A stretch of 64,000 bases of DNA from Deltaproteobacteria bacterium. Its GTDB lineage: Bacteria; Desulfobacterota; Binatia; UBA12015. Position 1 is the first letter of the stretch. Each line of letters opens with the position of its first letter. Shown in pieces: positions 16,911 through 26,757 of this stretch. Below the pieces are notes generated by a model. That model did not search any database, was not told the DNA's origin, and saw nothing but the letters and a program-made list of their open reading frames with translations. The position numbers were made by a program, and so were the translations under genes. Location: positions 86,735 through 150,734 of the forward strand of contig VGTG01000001.1 of NCBI GenBank assembly GCA_016874795.1. Reading direction: 5' to 3'.

Positions 16911-17621
16911 ATGCTCTTCCTGCACGAGACGCACGAGGTCCGGGGCGCGCGCGAGAGCGACTTCGACGCGGCGTACCGGGAGGTCTGGATGTCGACGCTC
17001 GCCCGCGGCGACGAAGCGCGGCTCCTCTACTTCCTACGTCACGCGCACGGCACCGGCCCGTCGTATCGCATCGTCACGATCACCGCGGTGCGCGACGGAG
17101 CCGCCTGGGAGAAGCTCGCGCGACGCATCGAATCGGGCGACCTCACCGAGTGGGCGGCTTCCGTCGACGAGCTCCGGCACGAGGTCGAGGCGAAGATCCT
17201 CATCCCGCTCCCGTGGTCGCCGCTGCAATCGATCGACTTGGCAGCGGTGCCGACCGACGCGCGCACCCACGACCTCTCCCTCTTCATGGAGGACACGGTC
17301 TGGCCGTACGAGGGCAAGCTCGGCGAGTACATCGAGCGCTCGGGCTCGCACTACGCGGAGGAGATGAAGCACGCGACGGAGGTCGGTCCCCGCATCCTCA
17401 CCGTCGACGCGAGCTACCGCACGGCGTTCGGAACCGGCCGCCGCCGGGAGATCGTCCTGTGGCAGAAGGTCGTACAGACGGCCGCTCTCGAGCGTCTCCT
17501 CTGCCGCGAGGTCCCGGAAGCGTACCTCCGTCCTGGGACGTGGATGCACGACGCTCTCGCGCTGCGCGATCAGTGGCGAAGCCGCCTCCTGCGCACGGTG
17601 AGCTGGTCTCCCCTGCACTGA
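16911..17621 (+). CDS. Conserved hypothetical protein (possibly NIPSNAP/dimeric alpha-beta barrel-like)
   Basis: Clean 236-aa ORF (MLFLHETHEVRGARESDFDAAYREVW...). Family assignment is weak. Confidence 0.6.
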   Translation: MLFLHETHEVRGARESDFDAAYREVWMSTLARGDEARLLYFLRHAHGTGPSYRIVTITAVRDGAAWEKLARRIESGDLTEWAASVDELRHEVEAKILIPLPWSPLQSIDLAAVPTDARTHDLSLFMEDTVWPYEGKLGEYIERSGSHYAEEMKHATEVGPRILTVDASYRTAFGTGRRREIVLWQKVVQTAALERLLCREVPEAYLRPGTWMHDALALRDQWRSRLLRTVSWSPLH

Positions 17622-17634
17622 CCGAGCCCGGAGC

Positions 17635-19941
17635 GTGTCCGAGAAGAACAGCCCGTTCACGCGGACGGACGTTTGGATTGCGCTGGGTGTCGCGGTCGCC
17701 GCGATCGTGTTCCAGTGGCCGATCCACGACCGCTGGCTCGCGCTCCTGGACGAGGGCTACGTGCTCTCGATCGCGGACTACATCAACCGCGGCCTCGTCC
17801 CGTATCGAGACGTCACGATCGACGCGCCCTTCCCCGCGGCGTTCTACCTCCTTGCGTGGTGGTTCCGGCTGACCGGGACCTCGGTCGAGAGCTCGCGCCT
17901 CCTCGTCCTCGGGGCATTCGCGCTCTACGCCGTCGCGTTCTACCGCATCGCCCGCGCGCTGCTGCCGCGCACGTGGTCCCTCGCTCTCGTCGTCCTGCTC
18001 TTCTGCTACCGCTTGTGGGCGTTCCCGCACTGGCAGTTCTACAGCTACTCGCTCGTCGCGGCGACGCTCGCGACGGTCGCCACGGCGCTCGTCTTCGTCG
18101 CGGTGCGCGCGGGAACGACGCTCCCGCTCCTCGCGGCGGGTGCGGTCGCGGGTCTCGCGACGCTCTCCAAGCAGGACTACGGCGGCTCCGTCTCGCTCGC
18201 GCTCGCCGCGGCGCTGCTGGTGATCGCGTGGCTCCAGGAGCGGCGCGGCTGGCTCCGCTCGGTCGCTCCCGCTTTCTTCTTCGGGCTCGGCGCGGCGGCG
18301 GTCGTCGTGCCCGCGTTTCTCCATCTCATCGCGAACGGGGCTCTCGACGCGATGATCCAGCAGACGATCGTCTTCCCCTTCGAGGTGATGGGGAAGGCGT
18401 CGTACCCGCGGCTCCCCGCGCTCTGGCCGCCGTGGGGACGGGACGAAGCGCTGCGTGCCGGGATCGGAAACTACTTCCCGTCCATCCTCGCGACGCTCTG
18501 GTGGAACGAGTGCCCGGGCTGCTGGGCGAGCGATCTCGGCCAGAGCTGGGCCTATCGCAGCACATGGATCTGGGACGTGACGCTGAAGCTCGCGTTCTGG
18601 GCACCGCTCCTGCTGACGCTTCTCGCGCTCGTCCTGTGGATCCGGCGGCTCGTCGCGGCCGCGCGCAACGGCTCGCCCGATCCGCAAGCGGCGCCGCGCA
18701 TCCTGACGCTCGCGTTCGCGATCGGATTCCTGCTCTCGTTCAACCCGCCGCGCGACTGGGTGCACCTGATGATGGTCTATCCGCCGACGGCGCTCCTCCT
18801 CGGCGCCGTGCTCGCGCGGGACGCGAGCGTCGCCGTCGGTCGCCTTCCCGCGTTCGGGCTCCGCGCGGTGCTCGGCGCGGCGGCTCTGGCGGCGCTCGTC
18901 GTCACGATTGCGCTGATGTCGGACCTCCGCGACCGCGTCGATCACTGGATCGGCGATCCCCGCGGGCGCGTCTACGCGGACCGCTCGAACGGCCCTCTCC
19001 TCGACGACGTGATCGCGTGGTCGAACCGCTCCGTCCCGCCGGCCGTGCCGATGCCCGTCTATCCGATGCAGCCGATGATCGGCTTCCTCGCGGGACGCTC
19101 GACCGTCGCCGGCTATCACGTGATCTGGCCCCATCAGACCGCGGAGCGGGATCGCCGCATCGTCGAGGCCCTCGACGCCCAGGACGTCCGATACCTCGTC
19201 TTCAGCCTCTCGCAGTGGGGCCACCTGCAGCCGTTCCAGGCGAACGCCGCGCACCTGTTCGACGCGCTCGTCGAGGGCTGGGAGATCGACCAGGTGTTCT
19301 CGCGCGAGTGGAACGGTCCTATCGTCGTCTCGCTGAAACGCCGGCCCGCCGGGAGTCGGCACACGACGTCGCTCCAATCGGTTGCAGTCGCCCGGGACGC
19401 CGCGTGGACGCGCTGGCCGTTCGACGAGGTGCTGACGCATGCGGTCGGAACGACGGACGAGTCGGCGGCGCGCATCGAGCTGACCGTTCCGGAGGATCGC
19501 CCGTTCGTCGACACCGCGTTCGGGATGAACCCCGATCGCTGGTACGGGCCGCCGACCGGCCCGATCACCTTCGAAGCTTTCGTCGAGGCGCCGCCCGGCG
19601 GCGAGCGGCGAAGCCTCGTTCGGCAGACGATCGATCCCCGGTCGGTGGTGGCGGATCGCCACTGGTTTCCGGTGACGTTCGACCTCTCCGCCGAAGCGGG
19701 ACGGCCCGTGACGCTCGTGCTCACGGCAAGCGTCGAAACGATCCCGCCGGAGAGCGCAGATCTCGTCGGCTGGCGAGACCCCGAGCTTCGCGGAACGCGG
19801 CAGCGCCGATCGCGCGGACGCAGTCCGAGCGGCGAGGATCCGCAGGCCGTCGAGCTCAACCGTGGTGCCGCGGGAGCGGCCAACGCCTTGCGTGCGATCG
19901 CGCCCGGCTCGAAGACTAGGCCGCCACCAGCCGCTCGCTGA
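17635..19941 (+). CDS. GT-C/ArnT-PMT-like multi-pass membrane glycosyltransferase (paralog of 27732-29903)
   Basis: LLDEGYVLSIADYINRGLVPYRDVTIDAPFPAAFYLL...YRLWAFPHWQFYSYSL, many TM helices plus a soluble C-terminal domain. Confidence 0.8.
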   Translation: MSEKNSPFTRTDVWIALGVAVAAIVFQWPIHDRWLALLDEGYVLSIADYINRGLVPYRDVTIDAPFPAAFYLLAWWFRLTGTSVESSRLLVLGAFALYAVAFYRIARALLPRTWSLALVVLLFCYRLWAFPHWQFYSYSLVAATLATVATALVFVAVRAGTTLPLLAAGAVAGLATLSKQDYGGSVSLALAAALLVIAWLQERRGWLRSVAPAFFFGLGAAAVVVPAFLHLIANGALDAMIQQTIVFPFEVMGKASYPRLPALWPPWGRDEALRAGIGNYFPSILATLWWNECPGCWASDLGQSWAYRSTWIWDVTLKLAFWAPLLLTLLALVLWIRRLVAAARNGSPDPQAAPRILTLAFAIGFLLSFNPPRDWVHLMMVYPPTALLLGAVLARDASVAVGRLPAFGLRAVLGAAALAALVVTIALMSDLRDRVDHWIGDPRGRVYADRSNGPLLDDVIAWSNRSVPPAVPMPVYPMQPMIGFLAGRSTVAGYHVIWPHQTAERDRRIVEALDAQDVRYLVFSLSQWGHLQPFQANAAHLFDALVEGWEIDQVFSREWNGPIVVSLKRRPAGSRHTTSLQSVAVARDAAWTRWPFDEVLTHAVGTTDESAARIELTVPEDRPFVDTAFGMNPDRWYGPPTGPITFEAFVEAPPGGERRSLVRQTIDPRSVVADRHWFPVTFDLSAEAGRPVTLVLTASVETIPPESADLVGWRDPELRGTRQRRSRGRSPSGEDPQAVELNRGAAGAANALRAIAPGSKTRPPPAAR

Positions 19942-20767
19942 TCTCCCACAGCCGCGCCGCGTCGCTCCGGCTCTGTCCCGCCTTCGACGGCGTCGCCGGC
20001 CGGCAGGTGGCGAAGTACTTGCCGCTGACGCCGCGCACCGAGGGATCGCTCGCGAGGAAGATCGACGTACGCGCACCGCCCTCGGGGGAGGTCATGAAGG
20101 GCCTTCCGATCGCGAGGATCGTCTTCCAGAGCCCGGTGCTCTCGCGGCCGAAGCCGGTCGCGACGACGCCCGGATGGAGCGAGTTCGCCGTGACTCCCGT
20201 CCCCTCGAGACGCCTCGCGAGCTCGAGGTTGAAGAGCACGTTGCAGAGCTTCGAGCGGCAGTAGACGGTCCAGCCGTCGAAGGAGCGCTCGCTCTGCAGG
20301 TCGTCGAAGTCGAGCTGCGCGCGCTTGTGCGCCCGCGATGCGACGTTGACGATGCGCGCTTCGCCGCTCTTCCGGAGATGCTCGCGGAGGAGCTCCGTCA
20401 GGAGGAAGGGAGCGAGATGATTGACGCCGAACGTGTACTCGAAGCCCTCGCGCGTCGTGCGGCGCTCCGTCAGCATGAGCCCCGCGTTGTTGACGAGCAC
20501 GTGAAGCGGCCGGCCGATCCCCTGCACCTCGGCGGCGAGACGGCGCACGTCGTCGAGCGAAGCGAAATCCGCGTAGAGGATCGCCGCCACGTCGCGGCCC
20601 GTTGCCTGGCGGATCCCGGCGCGCGCGGCGTCGCCCTTCCGCTCGTCGCGGCAGGAGAGGATCACGTCCGCACCCAACCGTACGAGCTCGCGCGCGGTCA
20701 CGAGGCCGATCCCGGAGTTCGCTCCGGTGACGAGACAGACCTTTCCGGACATGTCGACGTGGTTCAC
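19916..20767 (-). CDS. Short-chain dehydrogenase/reductase (retinol dehydrogenase-like)
   Basis: MSGKVCLVTGANSGIGLVTAREL, NNAGLML, YCRSKLCNVLFNLELAR. Confidence 0.9.
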   Translation of the reverse strand: MNHVDMSGKVCLVTGANSGIGLVTARELVRLGADVILSCRDERKGDAARAGIRQATGRDVAAILYADFASLDDVRRLAAEVQGIGRPLHVLVNNAGLMLTERRTTREGFEYTFGVNHLAPFLLTELLREHLRKSGEARIVNVASRAHKRAQLDFDDLQSERSFDGWTVYCRSKLCNVLFNLELARRLEGTGVTANSLHPGVVATGFGRESTGLWKTILAIGRPFMTSPEGGARTSIFLASDPSVRGVSGKYFATCRPATPSKAGQSRSDAARLWEISERLVAA

Positions 20768-20780
20768 GGTTCCTCCGTCG

Positions 20781-22223
20781 TCAGCTCAGGTTCAGCCGCT
20801 TTTCGAAGATCAGACGCAGCATTTTGAGGCCCGTCCGCACGCTGTGCCAGCGACTCGACGAGTGCTTCGAGGCACCGCCCCGGCGGCGGTAGTAGCTCAC
20901 GGGGATCTCGATCACGCGCCCCTGCGCCCGGAGCATCTCGATCATGAACTCCGGCGAGAACGATGCGTCCTCGCGCGTCACGTGCGGCCGGATCCGCTCC
21001 CAGGCGTCCCGCCAGATCGCACGATAGGTGCAGCCGACGTCGGTGAAGCGCGGCTCGACCTTCCACCAGAGCGCCTCGATGATCTTCCCGACGACGACGT
21101 TCCCCCAGCGGAGCAGGCCGTCCATGTTGGCGCCCTGCTCGATCATTTGGCGCGTCGTGCGCGTGCCGATGACCATGTCCGCATCCTTCAGGTACTCGAG
21201 GAACTTGCCGAGGTCGCGCGCGGTGAAGGTGCCGTCCGCCTCGACGAGGACGAGGATGTCTCCGGTCGCCGCGTCGAGTCCCTTGCGGAGCGCGTCCCCG
21301 TAGCCGCGAAGCCGCATCGAGTGCACCGTCGCGCCGAGCTCGCGCGCGATCTGTCCGGTGCCGTCGGGCGACTCGTTGTCCATGACGACGATCTCATGGA
21401 CGTGGTCGCGGAAGTCGCGGATCACCGCGCCGATCGACGTCGCCTCGTTGTACGCCGGGATCACGACGCTGATGCGCTTCGTCGCGAAGGTGCTCGCGCG
21501 GCAGAGGTAGTTCCCGACGTTCAAGTCCTCGACCGTGTTGACGTTCAGGTAGCGGCCGCGGAGCTCGAAGGCGCGCACCTGGCCGGTCTCGCGAGCGGCT
21601 CGGTCGATGATGTCGGTGAGCTCGAGGCGTCCGGTGCGCTCCGACGGCGGCGTCTCGCGCGCGAAACGGAAGATCTCCGGCGTGAAGACGTAGGTCCCGC
21701 AGCCGACGTACGGGGTCGGTGCGATCTCGGGCTTCTCGCGCAGTCCGACGATCGAGGCCTGCTCGAGCTCGATGGAGTAGTTTCGCCGGATCACCTCGAG
21801 GTCGTCGGTCGGATGGATCGCGCAGATCGCGACGTACGGCTCGCTCGTCGCCGTGAGCTCGGCGTGATTGCTCTCGAGGTAGAGCTCGTCGCCGAGCAGG
21901 AGGACGAACGGCTCGCGCACGTGCGGCTCGAGAACGCGCAGCGCCGTTCCGAGTCCCGCGTCCGGCTCCGGGTTCTCGACGTAATGGAGATGCACGCCGA
22001 GGGAGCTTCCGTCGCCATAGGCGCTCCGGATGTCGTTCGCCCGGTGTCCGACGATGAGGTAGATGTCCGTGATGCCGAGCGCGTCGCGCAGGATCCCGAT
22101 CTGCCGGGTGAGAAGCGGCGTGCCCCCGACCGGAAGCATCACCTTCGGGACGTGCACGCTCTTCGGATGGAGGCGCGTGCCTCGACCACCTGCGGCGATC
22201 GCGCCGATGCGACAGACGTTCAT
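20781..22223 (-). CDS. Fusion protein: sugar-1-phosphate nucleotidyltransferase + DPM1-like GT2 polyprenyl-phosphate glycosyltransferase
   Basis: N-terminal AIAAGGRGTRLHPKSVHVPKVMLPVGGTPLL. C-terminal ISVVIPAYNEATSIGAVI...LVEADGTF...SYYRRRGGASKHSSSRWHSVRTGLKML. Confidence 0.92.
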   Translation of the reverse strand: MNVCRIGAIAAGGRGTRLHPKSVHVPKVMLPVGGTPLLTRQIGILRDALGITDIYLIVGHRANDIRSAYGDGSSLGVHLHYVENPEPDAGLGTALRVLEPHVREPFVLLLGDELYLESNHAELTATSEPYVAICAIHPTDDLEVIRRNYSIELEQASIVGLREKPEIAPTPYVGCGTYVFTPEIFRFARETPPSERTGRLELTDIIDRAARETGQVRAFELRGRYLNVNTVEDLNVGNYLCRASTFATKRISVVIPAYNEATSIGAVIRDFRDHVHEIVVMDNESPDGTGQIARELGATVHSMRLRGYGDALRKGLDAATGDILVLVEADGTFTARDLGKFLEYLKDADMVIGTRTTRQMIEQGANMDGLLRWGNVVVGKIIEALWWKVEPRFTDVGCTYRAIWRDAWERIRPHVTREDASFSPEFMIEMLRAQGRVIEIPVSYYRRRGGASKHSSSRWHSVRTGLKMLRLIFEKRLNLS

Positions 22224-22399
22224 CGTGTATTCGAACGGTGGAAGGTCGTGAGGACCACGGTGGAGCAGGCTGTTCTTAGAACACGCTTCTCGAACCCCGC
22301 AAGGGAGCTGAACTGACGCACGGCCGGCTCACCGCGCTCGCGATCCTCGTCGGCACGATCGCGTACGTCCTCCTTCACCTGCTCGAGCCGCGGCTCGCG

Positions 22400-23731
22400 A
22401 TGACGTGGGCGCATGCGCATCTCTGGCGGCATCCCGCTCTCGCCATCCTCGGCGTTGCGTTGCTTCTCGTCCTGCCGCCTCTCGCGGTTCGCGCGGGCAC
22501 ACGGGCGTGGGCGTCCCTCCCCCTACCCGTCCCCTCGCGCCGCGTCGCCGTGACCGCGGCGGTGGCGGCCGGGGCACTGTTCCTCGCCCTCGGGTTGCTC
22601 TTCCCGTCGCACGCGATCTGCTTCGACTCGGTCGAGTTCTCGATCGAGGTGTGGAAGGGACAGCTCCGGAACCTGCGGTGGTACTTGACACTTGCGAGCT
22701 ACCACGGTGCCCTGCGCGCCGTCGCGGCCATCGCCCCGATGCCGATCCCCGCGCGCACGTTCGTGCCGGTGGTGAACGCGTTCGCGACGGGCGTCGCCTA
22801 CGTCGCTCTCGCCGGAGCGGCACGGCGCCTCGGGCGTACGCGCTTCGAGGTCGGAGTCATCACGCTCCTCGCGTGGACCGCGTTCGGGAACCTGCAGCTC
22901 GGCCTCTTCTACGTCGACGTCTATCCGGTCGCGCAGCTCGCGATGGCGCTCTTCGCGTGGACGGCGCTCCGCGCTCTCGACGGCGACGGGCATCCGGTCT
23001 GGCCGATCCTGATCGCGGCGGTCGGGCCTCTCTTCTACATCGGGCTCGTGCTCGTCGCGCCGGCGGCTCTCGTCGTCGTCGCGGCGGAGCTGCGCCGGCG
23101 AGGCGGGCTCGCGCGCGTCGGCGTTTCGATCCTCGCCGCGGTCGTCGCGACCGGAGGCGCGACGATGCCGGCCTTCGGGCGGCCGTTCGCGTTCCGCGAT
23201 CTCCTCGAGCGGCTCGTCGCTTCGAGCGGCGCGGCCCGCGGTCTTTCGCCGGACAGCAGCCTGCTGCCGGCAGACTACCTCTTCAGCGCGCCGCACGCGC
23301 TCGAGATCGTGCAGGGATGGATCCTCGTCGACGGCGTCGGAGTCCTGCTCTCGCTCACCGCGGGCATGGTCCTCCTGGCGAAGGCGCTGCGCGGGCCGCT
23401 CGATCTTCGCACGCTCCTCCTCGCCGGACTCGTCGGGCCGGTGCTGCTCTACGCGGCGCTCATGGATCCGCTCTGGGGCCCGTATCTCGACTGGGACCTC
23501 TTCAGCTACGGCGCCGTCGCCACCAGCCTGTTCGGCGCCTACGCCCTGGTCGTTTGCGGGCGTGGCTGGCCCCGCGAGCGCGCTTTCCTCGCAGGGCTTC
23601 TCGTCGCCGCCTCGATCCTGCATCTCTGCGCGCGCCTGAACGCGCTCGAGGTCGACTACCGCGCCCACCTGGCGGAGTCGCCCGCGCACATGAGCGACGT
23701 CGACGAGGCGCTCGCTCCGCCCGAGCGCTAG
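22400..23731 (+). CDS. Multi-pass membrane protein, GT-C-like hypothetical (start may lie further upstream)
   Basis: Hydrophobic 443-aa ORF (SVEFSIEVWKGQLRNLRWYLTLASYHG...). Stop TAG lies inside the inverted repeat of the 23727-23913 element. Confidence 0.7.
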   Translation: MTWAHAHLWRHPALAILGVALLLVLPPLAVRAGTRAWASLPLPVPSRRVAVTAAVAAGALFLALGLLFPSHAICFDSVEFSIEVWKGQLRNLRWYLTLASYHGALRAVAAIAPMPIPARTFVPVVNAFATGVAYVALAGAARRLGRTRFEVGVITLLAWTAFGNLQLGLFYVDVYPVAQLAMALFAWTALRALDGDGHPVWPILIAAVGPLFYIGLVLVAPAALVVVAAELRRRGGLARVGVSILAAVVATGGATMPAFGRPFAFRDLLERLVASSGAARGLSPDSSLLPADYLFSAPHALEIVQGWILVDGVGVLLSLTAGMVLLAKALRGPLDLRTLLLAGLVGPVLLYAALMDPLWGPYLDWDLFSYGAVATSLFGAYALVVCGRGWPRERAFLAGLLVAASILHLCARLNALEVDYRAHLAESPAHMSDVDEALAPPER

Positions 23732-23913
23732 CCTGCATTTCTCACCAGATCACGTCGCGAGGCGGTCGAGAGTGCCGAAGATTCGCGAGCCTCGGACCGG
23801 AGGGCGACGCAGACGTACTTGAACAGTACGTCGAGGAGCCCGGAGGGAGAAGCTCGCGAAGATTCGGTGCTATCGGCCGCCGCAGTAGGGATCTGTGAGA
23901 AATGCAGGCTAGC
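23727..23913. mobile_element. MITE-like palindromic element, 187 bp, 19-bp perfect terminal inverted repeats
   Basis: gctagcctgcatttctcac (23727-23745) versus gtgagaaatgcaggctagc (23895-23913). Central hairpin gacgtact-tgaac-agtacgtc at 23812-23832. No ORF encoding a transposase. Confidence 0.75.
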
Positions 23914-24043
23914 ACCGACGGGCGACACCGTGAGCTCCGCTCGACCGCCGACTCGACGGTCTCTAGATCTAGATCGCGCAATTGCGACGGACGAACCTCG
24001 CCGGCGCTCCGCCTAGCTTGGCTGGAGGCGCTCCGGGACGGGG

Positions 24044-25534
24044 CTATCTCGACTGGAAGAGGCGGCGATGCAGGTCCGTCTCGAGCAGACCTTCGGGGTC
24101 GAGCTGGCGCTTGAACGCGAGGACGCGCTGCACGTCTTCCTCCCCGAGGTACGGCGCCCAGCTCTCGCGCGACAGGGTCGCGTCCTTCGCGAGATAGAAG
24201 CGGCCTCCGGAGCCGATCACGAGCTGGTCGAAGTCGCGCGCGAGCGCCCAGAGATCGGCGCGCCTCTCGGCGTGCACCGGAAACTCGAGCGCGAGCGAGT
24301 ATCCCTCGACGCCGTGCGTGATGCAGAAGCGATCCGTGCGATGTCGCTTCAGCACGCCGAGGAACGGCGTCAGCTTCCGATCCTGCGCAAGTCGGATCTG
24401 CTGGCGAAAGACCGCCGCCGCGCTCTCGGCCGGAACGAAGCTCTGGTACTGGATCATCCCTCCGCGACCGTAGGCGCGCTGCCACCCGGGAAAGAAGTCC
24501 AGCAGGAACGCGAACTGCGCGTGCGGCTCGCGATAGCGAGAGCCCATCTCGCGCCGGCCGAGCAGGTACTTGGCGAAATTCACCGCGCGCATGCCCGGCC
24601 TGTGGAACAGAGCGCGCATGAACAGCCACGCCTGCGATTTCGGCAAGAGGCCGAAGAGCGTGTCCGGCAGCTCCTGCGCCGAGCGGCGTAAGGTCCGGTG
24701 CGGCTCGTGGTCCTCGCCGGGCTGCAGATAGCGCGCCTGGTGCACGAGACCGCGGCCCAGGGAGCCTCCCTGCGCGAAGCAGTCGACCCAGCCGACGAGG
24801 TAGTCTGCGACGTCGAGCCGCCCGAGGAACACGTCGAGCATCTCGTCCAGGTTCCGCGCGGACAGCGCCTCGACGTCGAGCAGGCCCGAGTGGACCTTCG
24901 TCAAGCGCAGAGTCACGCTGAGGACGATCCCGAGGAGACCGAAGCTGCCGATCATGGCTCGGAACAGGTCCGGGTCTCCGAGCGGGTCGATGCGCCGCAC
25001 GATGCCGTTCGGGAACAGCACCTCGATCTCCTCGATGTGCTCGCCGATCGGCCCCTTCTTCCACGCATTCTTGCCGTGGATGTTCGCGGAAGCACAGCCG
25101 CCGAGGGACGCGGAGCGAGGAGCCCGATCGCCCGTCGGCCACCAGCCGTCCTCGATCACGTACTGCCAGAGCTCGCGGATCGTGACGCCGGGCTCGACGC
25201 GAATGCGGCCGCCCTCGGGATCCCAGTCGAGCACCCGGCGCAGGCGCGAGACATCGAGGCACAAGTTTCCCGTGCTGAGCGCCGCGTCGCCGTAGCTCTG
25301 CCCCGCGCCGCGCACGCCGAGCCGGAGGCCGTGACGGCGCGCCAGCGCGATCGCCTCGTACACGCCCTCGCGCACGCTCGGCCGCGCGACGTGAGCCGTG
25401 CCGCCGAGAGCGCGTCCCCAGCCGAAAAGCTGCTCGCGCGGGGGCAGCTCGCTCGGACCGCCGAGAGTCGCGGGAAGTCCGCTCGCCGACGAAGCCGCGT
25501 ACGTGGTCTCTGCGGAAGACGCAGGCTGCGACAC
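24044..25534 (-). CDS. FAD-binding oxidoreductase (DprE1-like, FAD_binding_4)
   Basis: GVRGAGQSYGDAALSTGNLCLDVSRL, SLGGCASANIHGKNAWKKGPIGEHI, VPAE...GGRFYLAKDATLSRE. Confidence 0.85.
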   Translation of the reverse strand: MSQPASSAETTYAASSASGLPATLGGPSELPPREQLFGWGRALGGTAHVARPSVREGVYEAIALARRHGLRLGVRGAGQSYGDAALSTGNLCLDVSRLRRVLDWDPEGGRIRVEPGVTIRELWQYVIEDGWWPTGDRAPRSASLGGCASANIHGKNAWKKGPIGEHIEEIEVLFPNGIVRRIDPLGDPDLFRAMIGSFGLLGIVLSVTLRLTKVHSGLLDVEALSARNLDEMLDVFLGRLDVADYLVGWVDCFAQGGSLGRGLVHQARYLQPGEDHEPHRTLRRSAQELPDTLFGLLPKSQAWLFMRALFHRPGMRAVNFAKYLLGRREMGSRYREPHAQFAFLLDFFPGWQRAYGRGGMIQYQSFVPAESAAAVFRQQIRLAQDRKLTPFLGVLKRHRTDRFCITHGVEGYSLALEFPVHAERRADLWALARDFDQLVIGSGGRFYLAKDATLSRESWAPYLGEEDVQRVLAFKRQLDPEGLLETDLHRRLFQSR

Positions 25535-25550
25535 GACTTCTGCCTAGCGG

Positions 25551-26627
25551 ATGTCCGGAAGCGGTGGTAGCGTCGACGCAATCGCCGTGGAAACGGATTC
25601 GCTGAACGCGCGCCCGACCGACGCGATTGCGACGCCCGACTCCGCGAGCAACGGCACCCCCCGGACGCTTTTCCCCGGCAGCCCCGCGCTCGACGGCCTT
25701 CGCACCGCAGACGGCTCGAGCTGGCCCGAGCTGCGCCGTCGCTTGCCGGCACGCTGGGGACGGCTGTGGCTCGACATCGGGCTCCGCTACCTGATGCTCG
25801 CGCTGGGTCTCGCTCTGGCGTGTGCGGTGGCGGCGCGCTTTGGAAACGGCTTCGGTCTCGTCGCGGCACCGTTCGTCGCAGTGTGGATGGGCTTCTGGTT
25901 CGCCTCGATCGTCCTCTTCATCCACGAAGCGGCCCACTACAACCTGCATCCCGACAAGGACAAAAACGACCGGCTCGCCGGGAACGTGATCTGCGTCCTG
26001 ATCGGGAACGACATCAAGCACTACCGCGCGCATCACTGGAAGCATCACCTCTACCTCGGCGACACGGCGGACACGGAGATCTCGTATCACTGGGCGCCGA
26101 CGCTCCGGTTCGCCATCGAGACGATGGTCGGCGTCCACGCCTGGCGGGTCTTCCGGGCACACCGGAACGCGGGGCTCGACGCCTTCCCGAAGGCGAGCGC
26201 GCGCTCGCGCAACACGCTCGCGCTCGCGCGCGGGATCGTGTTCCATGGAGCGATCCTGCTGCCGATCGTACTCGCCGGGTGGTGGAGCGCCGCCGTTGCG
26301 TGGGCTCTCGCGGTGCTCGTCGTGTTCCCGTACCTCTCGGCGCTGCGCCAGCAGCTCGAGCATCGGTCGCCCGACGCCGCGAGTGACGTCGACTACACGA
26401 AGGTGCCGCACGGCGCCGTGAACCGCATGTTCGGCGGCGATCCGTTCGCTCGCGCGTTCGGCTGCGCCGGCTTCCGGCGCCACCTCCTGCACCACTGGGA
26501 TCCGTCGACCTCGTACACGCGCTTCGACGAGCTCGAAGGCTTCCTGATGCAGACCGAGGTCGCTCCGCTGATCGACGGCGCGCGCACGACGTACTTCGCC
26601 GCCTGGCGCGTCCTCGCGCGCGGGTAG
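25551..26627 (+). CDS. Membrane fatty acid desaturase family protein
   Basis: His boxes HEAAHYN, HYRAHHWKHHLY, RRHLLHHWDP, plus TM segments. Confidence 0.88.
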   Translation: MSGSGGSVDAIAVETDSLNARPTDAIATPDSASNGTPRTLFPGSPALDGLRTADGSSWPELRRRLPARWGRLWLDIGLRYLMLALGLALACAVAARFGNGFGLVAAPFVAVWMGFWFASIVLFIHEAAHYNLHPDKDKNDRLAGNVICVLIGNDIKHYRAHHWKHHLYLGDTADTEISYHWAPTLRFAIETMVGVHAWRVFRAHRNAGLDAFPKASARSRNTLALARGIVFHGAILLPIVLAGWWSAAVAWALAVLVVFPYLSALRQQLEHRSPDAASDVDYTKVPHGAVNRMFGGDPFARAFGCAGFRRHLLHHWDPSTSYTRFDELEGFLMQTEVAPLIDGARTTYFAAWRVLARG

Positions 26628-26630
26628 TTC

Positions 26631-26735
26631 CACGAGGGGGCACGCGCCCCCTCGCTCCACGCGGCAAAGCCTAAGCTGCGCCTCACTCCCCGCGCTCGCT
26701 TCGCTCGGCCGCGCGCTACGCGCGCGGATGTGCTC
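26631..26735. repeat. Dispersed intergenic hairpin repeat, copy 2 (between convergent genes)
   Basis: Hairpin cgagggggc-acgc-gccccctcg (26633-26654). Shares an identical 30-mer ctccacgcggcaaagcctaagctgcgcctc with copy 3. Confidence 0.8.
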
Positions 26736-26757
26736 GAGTCTTGCGTCGAACTCCTCG

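Noticed and set aside
24044-25534. Assigning DprE1/arabinan biosynthesis
   Set aside because: Similarity is to the general FAD_binding_4 family, and the nearby SDR is retinol-dehydrogenase-like rather than DprE2-like.
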